This document shows positions 35,369-45,066 of a DNA stretch of 64,000 nucleotides, piece after piece; position 1 is the stretch's first letter; each line of letters opens with the position of its first letter. The translations under genes and the position numbers were made by a program. The DNA is taken from NCBI RefSeq assembly GCF_001187555.1, contig NZ_LFIJ01000001.1:238307-302306 (forward strand), read 5' to 3'. Origin of the DNA: Gilvimarinus polysaccharolyticus. GTDB taxonomy: Bacteria; Pseudomonadota; Gammaproteobacteria; Pseudomonadales; Cellvibrionaceae. The notes under the pieces are model-generated. The model saw only the letters and a list, made by a program, of their open reading frames with translations. It had not been told where the DNA came from and did no database searches.

Positions 35369-36733
35369 TTATACGATGACGGCGCCGGGCAGTGCTAGCT
35401 CAAAGCGCGCGCCGCCCAGCGGCGAGTGGTCAATAGTGAGCTTGCCGCCATAATTGCAGGCAATGTCAGCGCATACGGCTAAACCAATCCCTTGGCCTGG
35501 CATTGCAGTGTCGAGCCGTTGGCCGCGCTCGAGTGAACTGCTGCGTGCGGTGGCGGCAATGCCGGGGCCATTATCGTCTACTTGCATGGTGAGTAGCTGC
35601 TGGTTTAAACGCGCGGTAACGGTAACGGTGCCTTTGCCGTATTTGCAGGCGTTGTCTAATAAGTTGCCTGCTAGCTCCATTAAGTCTTCTTCATCTCCCA
35701 CAAACGCAATATTCTCAGGTACGTCGAGATTTATGCTTAGGCCTTTATCTCGATAGATTTTTTTGAGCGACTCGGTTAACCGCTCTAGCGTGTGACGCAG
35801 TGGTATTTGTGTACCGCTACCGGCATGTTCGCTAACTGCCTTTTGCAGTTGGTATCGGACGACTTTTTCCATGCGTTCTACCTGCTCGTTGATGTGTTGT
35901 TGGTAGTCTTCTCTATCGCTGGTGGCTTTTAGGACCGCCAGTGGGGTTTTAAGACTGTGTGCTAAATCGTTAACTCGGTTGCGATAGCGGCTACGCAGTT
36001 GAGTTTCACGCATTAATACTTCGTTAAGTCGGTCTATTACTTGTTGGATTTCATGTGGGTAGTTGCCAATCAAGGTTTGACTAACGCCGCTGCGCATCAG
36101 TCCTAAAGACTGCGCTAAGCGCGCTAAAGGTGCAAGTGCCCAGCCGGTGAGTAATATTTGAGTGGCCAGCAATACCAGCGCGACCAACCCTAAACCTTGC
36201 CAAAGCTGAGTGCGATAAGCAACTAGCGCTAGCTGAAAACTTTTAGTGTCGTGCAGTAGGGCAAATCGAAACGGGTGCGTGGCGCTGTGCTCGTCCTCCC
36301 ATAACGTGTCAAATTGTGCGAAAAAGTAGTGCTCATTGCCGATTTTACTGCGCTGAAAGTGCATTTGCCCAGGGCGCCACTGGGGTGAGAAATCTGCAAA
36401 GCTTGGTGCGGGGCTGAGTAGCTGGCTGGAGTTAGAGCGCCAGACTAAGCTGCCTTGGGTGTTGTACACAAACGCGGCAATGCCCGAGGTGTTTTGTTCA
36501 AGGTCGGGCTCTATTAGGGTGCCAGGCAGTTGCAGGCGTGCACCGGTAGGGTTGGAGCTGAGCTCGGCAAGGCTAAACAGTAAATAAAAGTAACGCTCTA
36601 GCCGCACTTGCTCGGAGGCTTCTAGGCTGTGGCGGTAGGCGCGGTCGAGTGCGGCTCCGGCAATCATAAGCACGATCGGCAACACCAGCAGTGAGCCGAT
36701 CAATAAGCGCGACTTAAGTGTGGCACGCGCCAT
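35369..36733 (-). CDS. phoQ: PhoQ-like sensor histidine kinase
   Basis: A 454-residue inner-membrane kinase. TM1 is at about 8-28, followed by a periplasmic sensor of about 150 residues. TM2 is at about 178-200, then HAMP. The H-box DLAHSLKTPLAVLKA has the H-S-L-K-T-P form of PhoQ proteins. HATPase_c follows with NLLDNACKYGKG and DNGPGI boxes. It starts 1 nt after the stop of the regulator gene, so the two form one operon. The long acidic Mg-binding patch of enteric PhoQ is not obvious, so the signal may differ. Confidence 0.8.
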   Translation of the reverse strand: MARATLKSRLLIGSLLVLPIVLMIAGAALDRAYRHSLEASEQVRLERYFYLLFSLAELSSNPTGARLQLPGTLIEPDLEQNTSGIAAFVYNTQGSLVWRSNSSQLLSPAPSFADFSPQWRPGQMHFQRSKIGNEHYFFAQFDTLWEDEHSATHPFRFALLHDTKSFQLALVAYRTQLWQGLGLVALVLLATQILLTGWALAPLARLAQSLGLMRSGVSQTLIGNYPHEIQQVIDRLNEVLMRETQLRSRYRNRVNDLAHSLKTPLAVLKATSDREDYQQHINEQVERMEKVVRYQLQKAVSEHAGSGTQIPLRHTLERLTESLKKIYRDKGLSINLDVPENIAFVGDEEDLMELAGNLLDNACKYGKGTVTVTARLNQQLLTMQVDDNGPGIAATARSSSLERGQRLDTAMPGQGIGLAVCADIACNYGGKLTIDHSPLGGARFELALPGAVIV

Positions 36734-36734
36734 G

Positions 36735-37427
36735 TTATTGAGGCTGAGCAGGGCTGGGGGGGAGGTTAAAGCGATACCCCAGACCACGCAGGGTGCTGAT
36801 GGGGGCGAGACTGCCGTCAGGGTCGAGTTTTTTGCGCAGCCGGCCGATAAATACCTCGATCACATTGCTGTCGCGATCGTAATCTTGAGCGTATAGATGC
36901 TCGGTTAGCTCGGTTTTGGATAATGTTTTACCGGCGTTGAGCGCTAAGTACAGCAGCGTATTGTATTCGTAGCTGGTGAGCTCGATAGGCTGCTCTTTAA
37001 GGGTCACCGTTTTGGCGTCGGTATCGATGACTAAGGGGGCAAATTCTAGTCGGTTTTGAGCGGCGCCGTGGGCGCGGCGTAGCAGTGCTTGGATGCGTGC
37101 GCGTAACTCTTGGGGGTGAAACGGTTTGGTGAGATAGTCATCGGCGCCGGCCTCTAAGCCTTTGACTTTGTCTTGCCATGCGTCGCGAGCGGTTAACACT
37201 AAAATAGGCGCGTCACGGCCGCTTTTACGCAGTTGGGTAATTAAGCTTATGCCGTCAATTTGAGGTAGGCCGAGATCGATAATCGCGAGATCGTAGGCGT
37301 ACTCGTTTGCCATAAATAAGCCATCGCGGCCATCCGCTGCACTGTCTACCGCGTAACCTTCGGCGGTTAGTTGGCGGACCAGTTCGGTGCGCAGTGCGGT
37401 GTCATCCTCGACGATCAATAAGCGCAT
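36735..37427 (-). CDS. phoP: PhoP-like OmpR-family response regulator
   Basis: A 230-residue regulator with a receiver (acidic EDD near 7-9, phospho-Asp in IIDLGLPQIDG, Thr in VLTAR, Lys in LTKPF) and a C-terminal winged helix (about 130-225) with DRDSNVIEVFIGRLRKKLD. The stretch ARDAWQDKVKGLEAGADDYLTKPFH is closest to PhoP. It is preceded by a PepSY-protein gene, an arrangement often seen for PhoPQ-type systems outside enterics. Confidence 0.85.
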   Translation of the reverse strand: MRLLIVEDDTALRTELVRQLTAEGYAVDSAADGRDGLFMANEYAYDLAIIDLGLPQIDGISLITQLRKSGRDAPILVLTARDAWQDKVKGLEAGADDYLTKPFHPQELRARIQALLRRAHGAAQNRLEFAPLVIDTDAKTVTLKEQPIELTSYEYNTLLYLALNAGKTLSKTELTEHLYAQDYDRDSNVIEVFIGRLRKKLDPDGSLAPISTLRGLGYRFNLPPSPAQPQ

Positions 37428-37464
37428 AAATTCTCTTTACCTACTTGTGTGGCTAGATTGGCGA

Positions 37465-37755
37465 CTACTTGAGCGGTTGGCCGCTGTTGGCATCTATAAG
37501 TACTGAGTGAATACGGCCGTTGGGCTGTAGGAGCTTGACCCGAAACGCTGTGCGTCCTCGAGCGATTACCTGTTTTACACCAATCACTTTACCGCCGTAC
37601 AAGCGGCTTGCGATCTGGCCCGCTTTGGCTGCGGCAATGGCGCACTGTGAGCCGCTTACTACTGTGGCACCGTGTGCGTAGGGCTTATGTGCGGCGGCGG
37701 CCGGTAATGCGGTGCCGAGTAATAAGCCGGCGATGATGCAGTAGAGTCGTGTCAT
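37465..37755 (-). CDS. Secreted PepSY-domain protein
   Basis: A 96-residue exported protein with a signal peptide ending near LPAAAAH. One PepSY domain follows (about 30-95), with the pattern AAKAGQIASRLYGGKVIGVKQV and the strand pair FRVKLLQPNGRIHSVLIDANSGQPL. PepSY proteins modulate proteases or accompany two-component sensors. It lies 37 nt upstream of phoP, and a role in the same signal pathway is inference. Confidence 0.8.
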   Translation of the reverse strand: MTRLYCIIAGLLLGTALPAAAAHKPYAHGATVVSGSQCAIAAAKAGQIASRLYGGKVIGVKQVIARGRTAFRVKLLQPNGRIHSVLIDANSGQPLK

Positions 37756-38096
37756 AATTTGAGGTCAAAGCCGTGAGTTTGAGGAGCTATTGTACTGTGC
37801 ATTACCCTTACACCGAAAGCTCGCAAAATGATGCCAGCTTTCGACTGTGTTGTGGCGGTCAAGCTAGGGGCTGACCGTTAAGAATCAGGTGTAAGCATAA
37901 CTTGGCGAGTCTGAACCCGTGCTGAAAATAACACCACTGGTGTGTCTAATGTGGCAATTATGCGGCGACAGATCACTCGGCGGTGTAAAAGGTGTATGTA
38001 ATTATGCTTGGTTTGCAGCAAAACCCGCAAAACCCGTGTGTAAACAGGTATAATCGCCGCTATTTTGCAGCATATTTAAAGAGATAGGTTTACGCC
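37756..38096. other. 341-nt divergent region between the PepSY gene and proA
   Basis: No coding potential is seen. It has an inverted repeat CGAAAGCT/AGCTTTCG at 37814-37843 near the PepSY-phoPQ start and a -10 element TATAAT near proA. No PhoP-type direct repeat was recognised. Confidence 0.45.
38049..38054 (+). promoter_or_regulatory. -10 element of the proA promoter
   Basis: A perfect TATAAT lies 43 nt before the proA ATG. No clear -35 element is seen at 17 nt, so the promoter may be weak or activator-dependent. Confidence 0.45.
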
Positions 38097-39362
38097 ATGG
38101 TGGATACGGTTTCGGTAGCAGAGTATATGGTCCAGGTTGGACGCCAAGCGCGCGCCGCCTCGAGAGTGTTGGTCGCCGCGAGTACCAAGGTTAAAAATGA
38201 CGCATTGCACGCAATGGCGCATGAGCTAGACACTGCTCGTGAGGCCCTGGCGGCTGAAAATGCTAAAGATTTAGCGGCCGGTCGTGCCAATGGTCTAGAT
38301 GCCGCACTGCTCGATCGTTTGGCGCTTAAGCCGGCCACCATAGATGGCATGATCGAAGGCTTGCAGCAGGTGGCGGCATTGCCAGATCCTTGCGGTGAGA
38401 TCACCGATATGAGCTACCGCCCGAGTGGCATACAAGTGGGTAAAATGCGTATGCCATTGGGCGTGGTCGGTATTATTTACGAGTCGCGCCCCAATGTCAC
38501 CATCGATGCGGCAAGCCTGTGTCTCAAATCTGGCAACGCTGCTATTTTGCGAGGCGGCAGCGAGGCGATTCACTCTAATCGGGCTATTGCTGATTGTATT
38601 GCTCGTGGTTTAAGCGCTGTTGGTTTGCCTGAAACTTGTGTGCAAGTGGTGCAAACCACCGATCGTGCGGCGGTAGGCGCACTGATTACTATGCCTGAGT
38701 TTGTCGATGTGATTGTACCGCGTGGCGGCAAAGGCTTGATCGAACGTATCTCAAGTGAAGCTTCGGTGCCGGTTATTAAACACTTAGATGGTATTTGCCA
38801 CGTCTACATCGATGCCAAGGCCGATCTCGATAAAGCTTTCGCGATTGCATTAAACGCCAAGACTCATCGCTATGGTGTGTGTAATGCCATGGAGACCTTG
38901 CTGGTAGATGCCGCAGTAGCCAAGGCCATCTTACCGCGCTTAGCTGACGCTTTTAGCGCCGAGGGCGTGGAATTGCGCGGCTGCGACAAAACCTGTGCGA
39001 TTATTAGTGCTACAGCTGCCAGCGACGAGGACTGGGCGACTGAGTATCTGGCACCAGTGCTGTCTATTAAAGTGGTCGAGTCACTGGAGGAGGCGATGGA
39101 TCATATTGCCCGCTATAGCTCGCAGCACACAGAGGCTATCGTTACCGAAGATTACAGCCGCGGTCGTCGTTTTATTACCGAGGTGGATTCCAGCTCTGTA
39201 ATGATTAATGCCTCGACCCGCTTTGCCGATGGGTTTGAATATGGCTTGGGTGCCGAAATTGGTATTTCGACCGATAAAATTCACGCCCGAGGTCCGGTTG
39301 GGTTGGAAGGGTTAACTTCGCAAAAATGGATTGTATTTGGCGATGGCCAGATTCGTCACTAG
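38097..39362 (+). CDS. proA: Gamma-glutamyl phosphate reductase ProA
   Basis: A 421-residue enzyme of proline synthesis that reduces gamma-glutamyl phosphate to glutamate semialdehyde. It is an aldehyde-dehydrogenase-fold protein. The [30 protein letters not shown] block is characteristic. The catalytic Cys lies in [13 protein letters not shown], and the C-terminal [11 protein letters not shown] is the family end. It opens a block of cell-wall and lipoate genes in the Pseudomonas order. Confidence 0.97.
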   Translation: MVDTVSVAEYMVQVGRQARAASRVLVAASTKVKNDALHAMAHELDTAREALAAENAKDLAAGRANGLDAALLDRLALKPATIDGMIEGLQQVAALPDPCGEITDMSYRPSGIQVGKMRMPLGVVGIIYESRPNVTIDAASLCLKSGNAAILRGGSEAIHSNRAIADCIARGLSAVGLPETCVQVVQTTDRAAVGALITMPEFVDVIVPRGGKGLIERISSEASVPVIKHLDGICHVYIDAKADLDKAFAIALNAKTHRYGVCNAMETLLVDAAVAKAILPRLADAFSAEGVELRGCDKTCAIISATAASDEDWATEYLAPVLSIKVVESLEEAMDHIARYSSQHTEAIVTEDYSRGRRFITEVDSSSVMINASTRFADGFEYGLGAEIGISTDKIHARGPVGLEGLTSQKWIVFGDGQIRH

Positions 39363-39404
39363 CGTGAGCGTAATGTTTGGGCTTTGGCGGCGGAATAGCT
39401 TCTT

Positions 39405-40049
39405 GTGAGAAAAAAAATCGCCATTTTGGGCGGCACCTTTAATCCGGTGCATAACGGTCATTTGCGTTTGGCGCTGGATTTAGTGCAGCAGGTCGGGTTT
39501 GATGAAATGCGGCTGGTGCCGTGTCATATCCCCACGCACCGCGCCACACCTGATGTGGATAGTGTGTGTCGGGCGAAAATGGTCGAGTTGGGAATTGCCG
39601 GCAACCCCAGCTTACAAATGGATGATCGCGAGTTGGTGCGCGGCAGTACATCTTACTCGGTCGACACTTTGATTCAGTTGCGCGATGAATATGGCGCTGA
39701 CTGCTCACTGAGTTTGGTGATGGGGTTAGATGCCTATCTCGGGTTAACCCGTTGGCACCGCTGGCGCGAGCTTTTACAGTTGGCGCATTTGTTGGTGATC
39801 GACCGACCTGGTTATCAATTGCCAGCAGTCGGCGAGCTGGCCGAGTTTGATGCTCGGCACCGAGCTGATGTCGAGGTTTTGGCTTTGGCACCTGCGGGCG
39901 CGGTGACACACCTTAATATTCGGGCGCTCGATATTAGCGCCACAGAAATTCGCGCGCTGACGGCGGCGGGGCAGTCTACCCGCTATTTATTGCCAGAGTC
40001 GGTGCGCCGTTATATTGCTGAACAGCAACTATACAGAGCGCGAGATTGA
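39405..40049 (+). CDS. nadD: Nicotinate-nucleotide adenylyltransferase NadD
   Basis: A 214-residue enzyme that adenylates nicotinate mononucleotide in NAD synthesis. The nucleotidyltransferase motif GGTFNPVHNGH (H-x-G-H) is at the N-terminus, and the second motif ISATEIRAL is near the C-terminus. The start is a GTG. A probable terminator overlaps the stop codon. Confidence 0.96.
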   Translation: MRKKIAILGGTFNPVHNGHLRLALDLVQQVGFDEMRLVPCHIPTHRATPDVDSVCRAKMVELGIAGNPSLQMDDRELVRGSTSYSVDTLIQLRDEYGADCSLSLVMGLDAYLGLTRWHRWRELLQLAHLLVIDRPGYQLPAVGELAEFDARHRADVEVLALAPAGAVTHLNIRALDISATEIRALTAAGQSTRYLLPESVRRYIAEQQLYRARD

Positions 40050-40072
40050 TCGTTAGGTCGCGCGCTTTTTTT
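40037..40072 (+). terminator. Probable terminator at the end of nadD
   Basis: AGCGCG (40037-40042) pairs with CGCGCT (40061-40066), followed by TTTTTT. The 18-nt loop is long and the stem includes nadD codons, so it may only attenuate transcription into rsfS. Confidence 0.5.
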
Positions 40073-40116
40073 GGGTTTTTACAACACGTAATTTACGAAA
40101 CATAAATAGGTAACCA

Positions 40117-40458
40117 ATGTCAGATTCAATCCATGCGCTTATCCTTGAAGCGTTAGACGATTTAAAAGCACGCGATGTTACAGAAGTCGATGTGCGTGGT
40201 AAGAGCGATGTGATGGACACCATGATTATCGCTACCGGCACCTCAAGCCGTCATATTCGCTCGATGGCCGTGCATGTAATCGAAGAGTCGAAAAAGGCCA
40301 ATAAAGCACCGTTAGGCGCGGAAGGCTTAGAGGGGAGCGATTGGGTACTGGTGGATTACGGCGATACCGTGCTGCACGTTATGCTGCCAGAGGCGCGCGA
40401 GTTTTACGATTTAGAAAAGCTGTGGTCGGTATCACCGGCTAATCGTACAGAAGATTAG
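40117..40458 (+). CDS. rsfS: Ribosomal silencing factor RsfS
   Basis: A 113-residue protein that binds uL14 and blocks subunit joining during starvation. The family pattern is present: [27 protein letters not shown], and [21 protein letters not shown] with the conserved W-x-L-x-D-Y-G-D. It is followed by rlmH after 7 nt, the usual pair. Confidence 0.95.
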   Translation: MSDSIHALILEALDDLKARDVTEVDVRGKSDVMDTMIIATGTSSRHIRSMAVHVIEESKKANKAPLGAEGLEGSDWVLVDYGDTVLHVMLPEAREFYDLEKLWSVSPANRTED

Positions 40459-40465
40459 TCTCGCG

Positions 40466-40936
40466 GTGCGGGTTAGATTAATTGCGGTGGGCAGTAAAAT
40501 GCCCAGTTGGGTGCAAGATGGCTATAACGAATACGTTAAGCGCTTGCCCCGTGGCGACCTTGAATTAGAGTTGGTTGAATTGCCGTTAGCGCCGCGAGGT
40601 AAAAATAGCGATATTCAGCGCGCCATGGAGCGTGAATCTGAAGCGATTCGGGCCGCCATTGGCAAGGGCGACCGAGTCGTTGCGCTGGATGTATTAGGTA
40701 AAAGTTGGAGCACTGAGCAGTTGGCCGAGCAATTGGCGGGTTGGCGTATGGATGGCCGGCATGTCAGCTTGCTGATTGGTGGGCCAGACGGATTGGCACC
40801 CACTGCGCTGGCACTGGCCGAACAGCGTTGGTCGCTGTCGGCGCTAACCTTGCCACACCCACTGGTGCGGATTGTACTTGCCGAGCAGTTGTATCGAGCG
40901 TGGACTATTTTGCATAACCATCCTTATCACAAATAA
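40466..40936 (+). CDS. rlmH: 23S rRNA (pseudouridine1915-N3)-methyltransferase RlmH
   Basis: A 156-residue SPOUT methyltransferase. The knot and SAM-binding region [10 protein letters not shown] and the C-terminal [32 protein letters not shown] are diagnostic. It methylates the pseudouridine in helix 69. It starts with GTG. Confidence 0.96.
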   Translation: MRVRLIAVGSKMPSWVQDGYNEYVKRLPRGDLELELVELPLAPRGKNSDIQRAMERESEAIRAAIGKGDRVVALDVLGKSWSTEQLAEQLAGWRMDGRHVSLLIGGPDGLAPTALALAEQRWSLSALTLPHPLVRIVLAEQLYRAWTILHNHPYHK

Positions 40937-40977
40937 TACCAAGGCGCCGAGAGTGCTGAGTAGGATCTGACCCATCT

Positions 40978-42834
40978 ATGTCCGAAGCAAGCCACTTTAA
41001 AGATCACCACCGTGAGGCGCGTTTGTTTTTTTCGCGCGCGCTGGTTGCCGGTGGCGTAATTGTGCTGTTAACGGGCATTTTGGTGCTGCGTTTTTTTTCG
41101 TTGCAGGTAGATCATCACGAAGATTATGTTACTCAGTCAGATCGCAATCGCGTGCATGTATTACCCATCCCGCCTACTCGCGGCTTAATTTACGACCGCA
41201 ACGGTAAGCTGTTGGCCGAAAATCGTGCCAGTTACACATTATCAATTGTTCACGAGCGAGTGTCTGATTTAGCCGAAACGCTAGAATTTCTTGCTACGTT
41301 GGTTGATATTTCTGCTAACGATATTGAAAAGTTTAACGACCAACTGCGTCAGCGTCGCCGCCCATTTGATGCCGTTCCATTGCGTTTTGGTTTGACCGAG
41401 GTCGAGCTTGCGCGGCTGGCGGTTAATGAGTTCCGTCTAGATGGTGTTGAGGTGCACGCACAGCTGGTACGTCACTATCCAGAGGGCGATTTGTTTGCTC
41501 ATTCAATAGGTTATGTTGGCCGTATTAATGAACAAGAGCTATCGGAATTTGACCCCGATGAATACCAGCGTTATAGCGGTACACACTCGATTGGCAAGAT
41601 AGGTCTAGAGCGCTTTTATGAGCCTGAATTATTAGGTGAGGTGGGCTACCAAAACGTAGAAACCAATGCTCGCGGCCGAGTATTGCGTGTTTTAGACAGC
41701 GGCGACCCTAAGCCCGGCAGTGATCTTATTCTGCACGCTGATATTGAGCTGCAAAAAGAGGCGATGGCTGCTCTTGATGGGCATCGCGGGGCGGTGGTGG
41801 CCATCGATGTAGCAACCGGCGGTGTGTTGGCGGCGGTCAGTGCACCAAGCTTTGACGCTAATTTATTTGTTACCGGTATCAGTTTTAAAGACTATCGCCA
41901 GCTCAACCAATCTAAAGATTTGCCCTTGTTTAATCGTTTCTTGCAGGGCCAGTATCCACCGGGTTCGACGATAAAGCCGGTGGTCGCTATGGCGGGCCTA
42001 CATTATAAAGTCATCACCTCCGAGACAACGGTACACGATCCAGGTTTTTACAAACTTAAAGACAGTAGCCGTCTCTATCGTGATTGGAAGCGTTGGGGGC
42101 ATGGCCCCAACGTAGATTTAAAACAGGCGATAGCCGAGTCTTGTGATGTCTATTTTTACGATCTCGGTTTTAATCTGGGGATTGATAAAATGCATAGCTT
42201 TGGCGATCAGTTTGGTTTGGGTGAAAAAACCAATATTGATTTGCCCAGCGAGCGCCGAGGGTTGTGGCCTTCTCGGGATTGGAAGCGCGGTGCTCGCGGA
42301 GAGTCTTGGTATCCGGGTGACAGCTTGAATGTCTCTATCGGTCAGGGAGATGTCTTAGCAACGCCGTTGCAGTTGGCTTCGATGGTGTCGACCATCGCTC
42401 ATCATGGGGTGCGTTTGAGACCGCAAATAGTAGCATCAATAGCTGGCGAGCCGCGCCCGCCTATCGTCGATCAGAATGTCGATGTCGAAGAGTCAATTAT
42501 GGCACTTGGTATCGAGGCGATGGCTGAGGTGGTGCATGGTAAACACGGCACCGCGCAACGTATTGCCCAGGGCGCTAAGTATAAAATGGCAGGCAAAACC
42601 GGTACCGCACAAGTGGTGGCGATTGCACAAAACGCTGAGTATGACTCGGATGCACTGAGTGAGCGCAACCGAGATCACGCGTTATTTGTAGGTTTTGCAC
42701 CACTGGATAACCCTAAAATTGCAGTAGCCGTGTTGCTCGAAAATGCCGAGTCCGGTTCGGGGGCCGCAGCACCTATTGCCCGGCGTGTATTTGATGCGTG
42801 GCTCTTAAACGAGCACGGCGAGTTACGGGAGTAA
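40978..42834 (+). CDS. mrdA: Penicillin-binding protein 2 (MrdA)
   Basis: A 618-residue class B PBP, the transpeptidase of the elongasome. One TM helix lies at about 21-43. The dimerisation/pedestal domain contains RGLIYDRNGKLLAENRASY. The transpeptidase domain has SxxK in PPGSTIKPV (about 330), SxN-type SCD in AESCDVYF, and KTG in MAGKTGTAQ. It works with RodA, whose gene follows. Confidence 0.97.
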   Translation: MSEASHFKDHHREARLFFSRALVAGGVIVLLTGILVLRFFSLQVDHHEDYVTQSDRNRVHVLPIPPTRGLIYDRNGKLLAENRASYTLSIVHERVSDLAETLEFLATLVDISANDIEKFNDQLRQRRRPFDAVPLRFGLTEVELARLAVNEFRLDGVEVHAQLVRHYPEGDLFAHSIGYVGRINEQELSEFDPDEYQRYSGTHSIGKIGLERFYEPELLGEVGYQNVETNARGRVLRVLDSGDPKPGSDLILHADIELQKEAMAALDGHRGAVVAIDVATGGVLAAVSAPSFDANLFVTGISFKDYRQLNQSKDLPLFNRFLQGQYPPGSTIKPVVAMAGLHYKVITSETTVHDPGFYKLKDSSRLYRDWKRWGHGPNVDLKQAIAESCDVYFYDLGFNLGIDKMHSFGDQFGLGEKTNIDLPSERRGLWPSRDWKRGARGESWYPGDSLNVSIGQGDVLATPLQLASMVSTIAHHGVRLRPQIVASIAGEPRPPIVDQNVDVEESIMALGIEAMAEVVHGKHGTAQRIAQGAKYKMAGKTGTAQVVAIAQNAEYDSDALSERNRDHALFVGFAPLDNPKIAVAVLLENAESGSGAAAPIARRVFDAWLLNEHGELRE

Positions 42835-42842
42835 CCCACACA

Positions 42843-43988
42843 GTGCCCAGCCAAGATTTTTTACGTCGTCTTCCCGAGTCGGATCGCACCCTGAGAAAAC
42901 GTGACCGATTGCAGCAGCGCTTGCATGTTGATTTTTGGTTGCTGCTGCTGCTGATTATTATTTCTAGCGGCGGGTTGGTGGTGCTGTTTAGCGCTAGCGA
43001 TCAATCTTTGGCGACCATAAAGCGTCAGGGGGTGTATTTTTTATTGGCCTATTTCGCCATGCTGGTAACCGCTCAAGTACCTGTGCATTTTATGCGGCGT
43101 ATGGCGCCCTGGGCTTACGCTTTGGGGGTGGTGTTACTGGTGCTGGTGGTGCTGCATGGGGTGGGTGCTAAAGGCGCGCAGCGCTGGTTAAGTCTAGGCG
43201 GTTTTCGTTTTCAGCCCTCAGAGGTGATGAAGTTGGCAATGCCTGTGACGATTGCCGCTTATCTTGGCCAGCGGCACTTGCCCCCAGTGTTTAAACATGT
43301 ATTTTGGACGCTTGCATTGGTGGCGGTTCCGACAGTACTTATTATTAAACAACCGGATCTAGGAACCTCTATTTTGGTGGCCGCCTCGGGGTTGATGGTG
43401 TTATTTTTTGCTGGACTATCATGGCGCTATATCTTGGCCGCAGTAACGCTATTAATGGCGAGCTTGTGGCCACTGTGGCACTTTGTATTGCATGATTATC
43501 AAAAAAAGCGCGTGTTAACACTCCTTAATCCTGAGGATGATCGGTTAGGTGCGGGTTGGAATATTATTCAATCCAAAACGGCTATTGGCTCTGGCGGGGT
43601 GCCGGGTAAGGGCTGGTTACATGGCACTCAATCACATCTAAATTTTTTACCTGAAGGGCATACCGATTTTATCATTGCTGTGTTGGCCGAAGAGTTTGGC
43701 TTGATTGGGGTGTTAATTTTGCTGAGTCTTTATATGTTGGTGGTGTTGCGAGGTATGACGATAGCCGTACGTGCGCAAGATAGCTTTGGACGTTTGCTGG
43801 CCGCGAGCATTACTTTAACGTTTTTTGTTTATGTGTTTGTTAATATCGGCATGGTTTCAGGACTGCTGCCAGTGGTGGGGGTGCCTTTGCCGCTAGTGAG
43901 TCAGGGCGGCACATCAATCGTTACCTTATTGGCGGGTTTCGGTATTTTAATGGCAATTGCTACCGAGCCGCGCAAGGTGATTCGGTAA
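42843..43988 (+). CDS. rodA: Rod-shape-determining SEDS glycosyltransferase RodA
   Basis: A 381-residue SEDS-family polymerase with about ten TM helices. Hallmarks are GAQRWLSLGGFRFQPSEVMKLAMP, IKQPDLGTSI, LPEGHTDFI and the C-terminal PLPLVSQGGTSIV. The GTG at 42843 is chosen because it follows the mrdA stop by 8 nt. An in-frame start at 42798 would overlap mrdA by 37 nt and add a basic tail. Confidence 0.95.
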   Translation: MPSQDFLRRLPESDRTLRKRDRLQQRLHVDFWLLLLLIIISSGGLVVLFSASDQSLATIKRQGVYFLLAYFAMLVTAQVPVHFMRRMAPWAYALGVVLLVLVVLHGVGAKGAQRWLSLGGFRFQPSEVMKLAMPVTIAAYLGQRHLPPVFKHVFWTLALVAVPTVLIIKQPDLGTSILVAASGLMVLFFAGLSWRYILAAVTLLMASLWPLWHFVLHDYQKKRVLTLLNPEDDRLGAGWNIIQSKTAIGSGGVPGKGWLHGTQSHLNFLPEGHTDFIIAVLAEEFGLIGVLILLSLYMLVVLRGMTIAVRAQDSFGRLLAASITLTFFVYVFVNIGMVSGLLPVVGVPLPLVSQGGTSIVTLLAGFGILMAIATEPRKVIR

Positions 43989-44037
43989 TGATGTTGTCTA
44001 ATTCTTTTGTTGATTACATGAGTTTTCGGGAGGCACT

Positions 44038-45066
44038 TTGTTTTTGAGTTGTCGTAAGTCGGTTGTGGGTGTGACGTGTCGCAGGCTGCCAATACTATTA
44101 TTGCTTTTAACGAGCACAGTACGAGCTGATTATACCTCGAGCCCAAAGGCGCAAGTGTTCATTGATCGCATGGTGACTGAGCATCAATTTTCGCGCGAAT
44201 CATTACAAGCGTTATTTTATCACGCTAACAAGCGTCAGACGATTCTCGATGCGATCTCTCGCCCAGCCGAAAAAACCAAAAGCTGGGCTGATTACCGTAA
44301 TATTTTTATAAAAGACGCACGCATTAAAAGTGGCGTAAAGTTTTGGCTGGATAATGCCGATGCGCTGGCGCGCGCCGAACAAGAGTTTGGCGTGCCGGCC
44401 GAATATATTGTTGCCATTATTGGTGTCGAGACACTTTACGGGCGTGTTACAGGTAGTTATCGGGTGATTGATGCCTTGAGCACTTTGGCGTTTGATTATC
44501 CGCCGCGCAGTGATTTTTTTACCCGCGAGCTTGAGCAATATTTATTGTTGACCCGCGAGCATCAACAAGACCCTCTGAGCCATAAAGGCTCTTACGCCGG
44601 GGCAATGGGTTACGGTCAGTTTATGCCTTCTAGTTACCGCCATTATGCGGTAGATTTTGATGGAGATGATTTGCCCGATATTTGGAATAATTTACCCGAT
44701 GCCATTGGCAGTGTGGCAAATTACTTTAAAAGCCATGGTTGGCAGCCCGGTAAACAAGTGGTGCTACGCGCGCGGCCTGAGGATACCCTAGATAGTACTA
44801 TTGTTTATAATCAAATAGTGCCGCCGGAACACAGTATTGGCGGGTGGATGAAAGCAGGCTTAAAGCCTATCAGCGCTGTTCCATCTGAGACTCTTGCGCT
44901 GGCAATTAAACTTGATGGCGCACTGGGAGACGAATACTGGTTAGGCTTTAACAACTTTTATGTCATTACACGTTACAATCGCAGCCATATGTACGCCATG
45001 GCGGTACATCAGTTAGCGCAAGCGATTGTTCTTGGGTATCAAGCCGATGGACGCGACCATGAATAA
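44038..45066 (+). CDS. mltB: Lytic murein transglycosylase B
   Basis: A 342-residue periplasmic enzyme with a hydrophobic signal segment (about 17-30) and no lipobox, so it is probably a soluble form. The catalytic Glu lies in IIGVETLYGR (about 130), followed by GAMGYGQFMPSSYRHYAVDFDGDD, the substrate-binding block of family GH103. The start is a TTG with GGGAGG 4 nt upstream. Its end overlaps the start of rlpA. Confidence 0.9.
   Translation: MFLSCRKSVVGVTCRRLPILLLLLTSTVRADYTSSPKAQVFIDRMVTEHQFSRESLQALFYHANKRQTILDAISRPAEKTKSWADYRNIFIKDARIKSGVKFWLDNADALARAEQEFGVPAEYIVAIIGVETLYGRVTGSYRVIDALSTLAFDYPPRSDFFTRELEQYLLLTREHQQDPLSHKGSYAGAMGYGQFMPSSYRHYAVDFDGDDLPDIWNNLPDAIGSVANYFKSHGWQPGKQVVLRARPEDTLDSTIVYNQIVPPEHSIGGWMKAGLKPISAVPSETLALAIKLDGALGDEYWLGFNNFYVITRYNRSHMYAMAVHQLAQAIVLGYQADGRDHE

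Noticed and set aside
42798-42842. Longer RodA start overlapping mrdA
   Set aside because: The added residues are basic and unlike RodA N-termini, and a GTG directly after mrdA is better placed.
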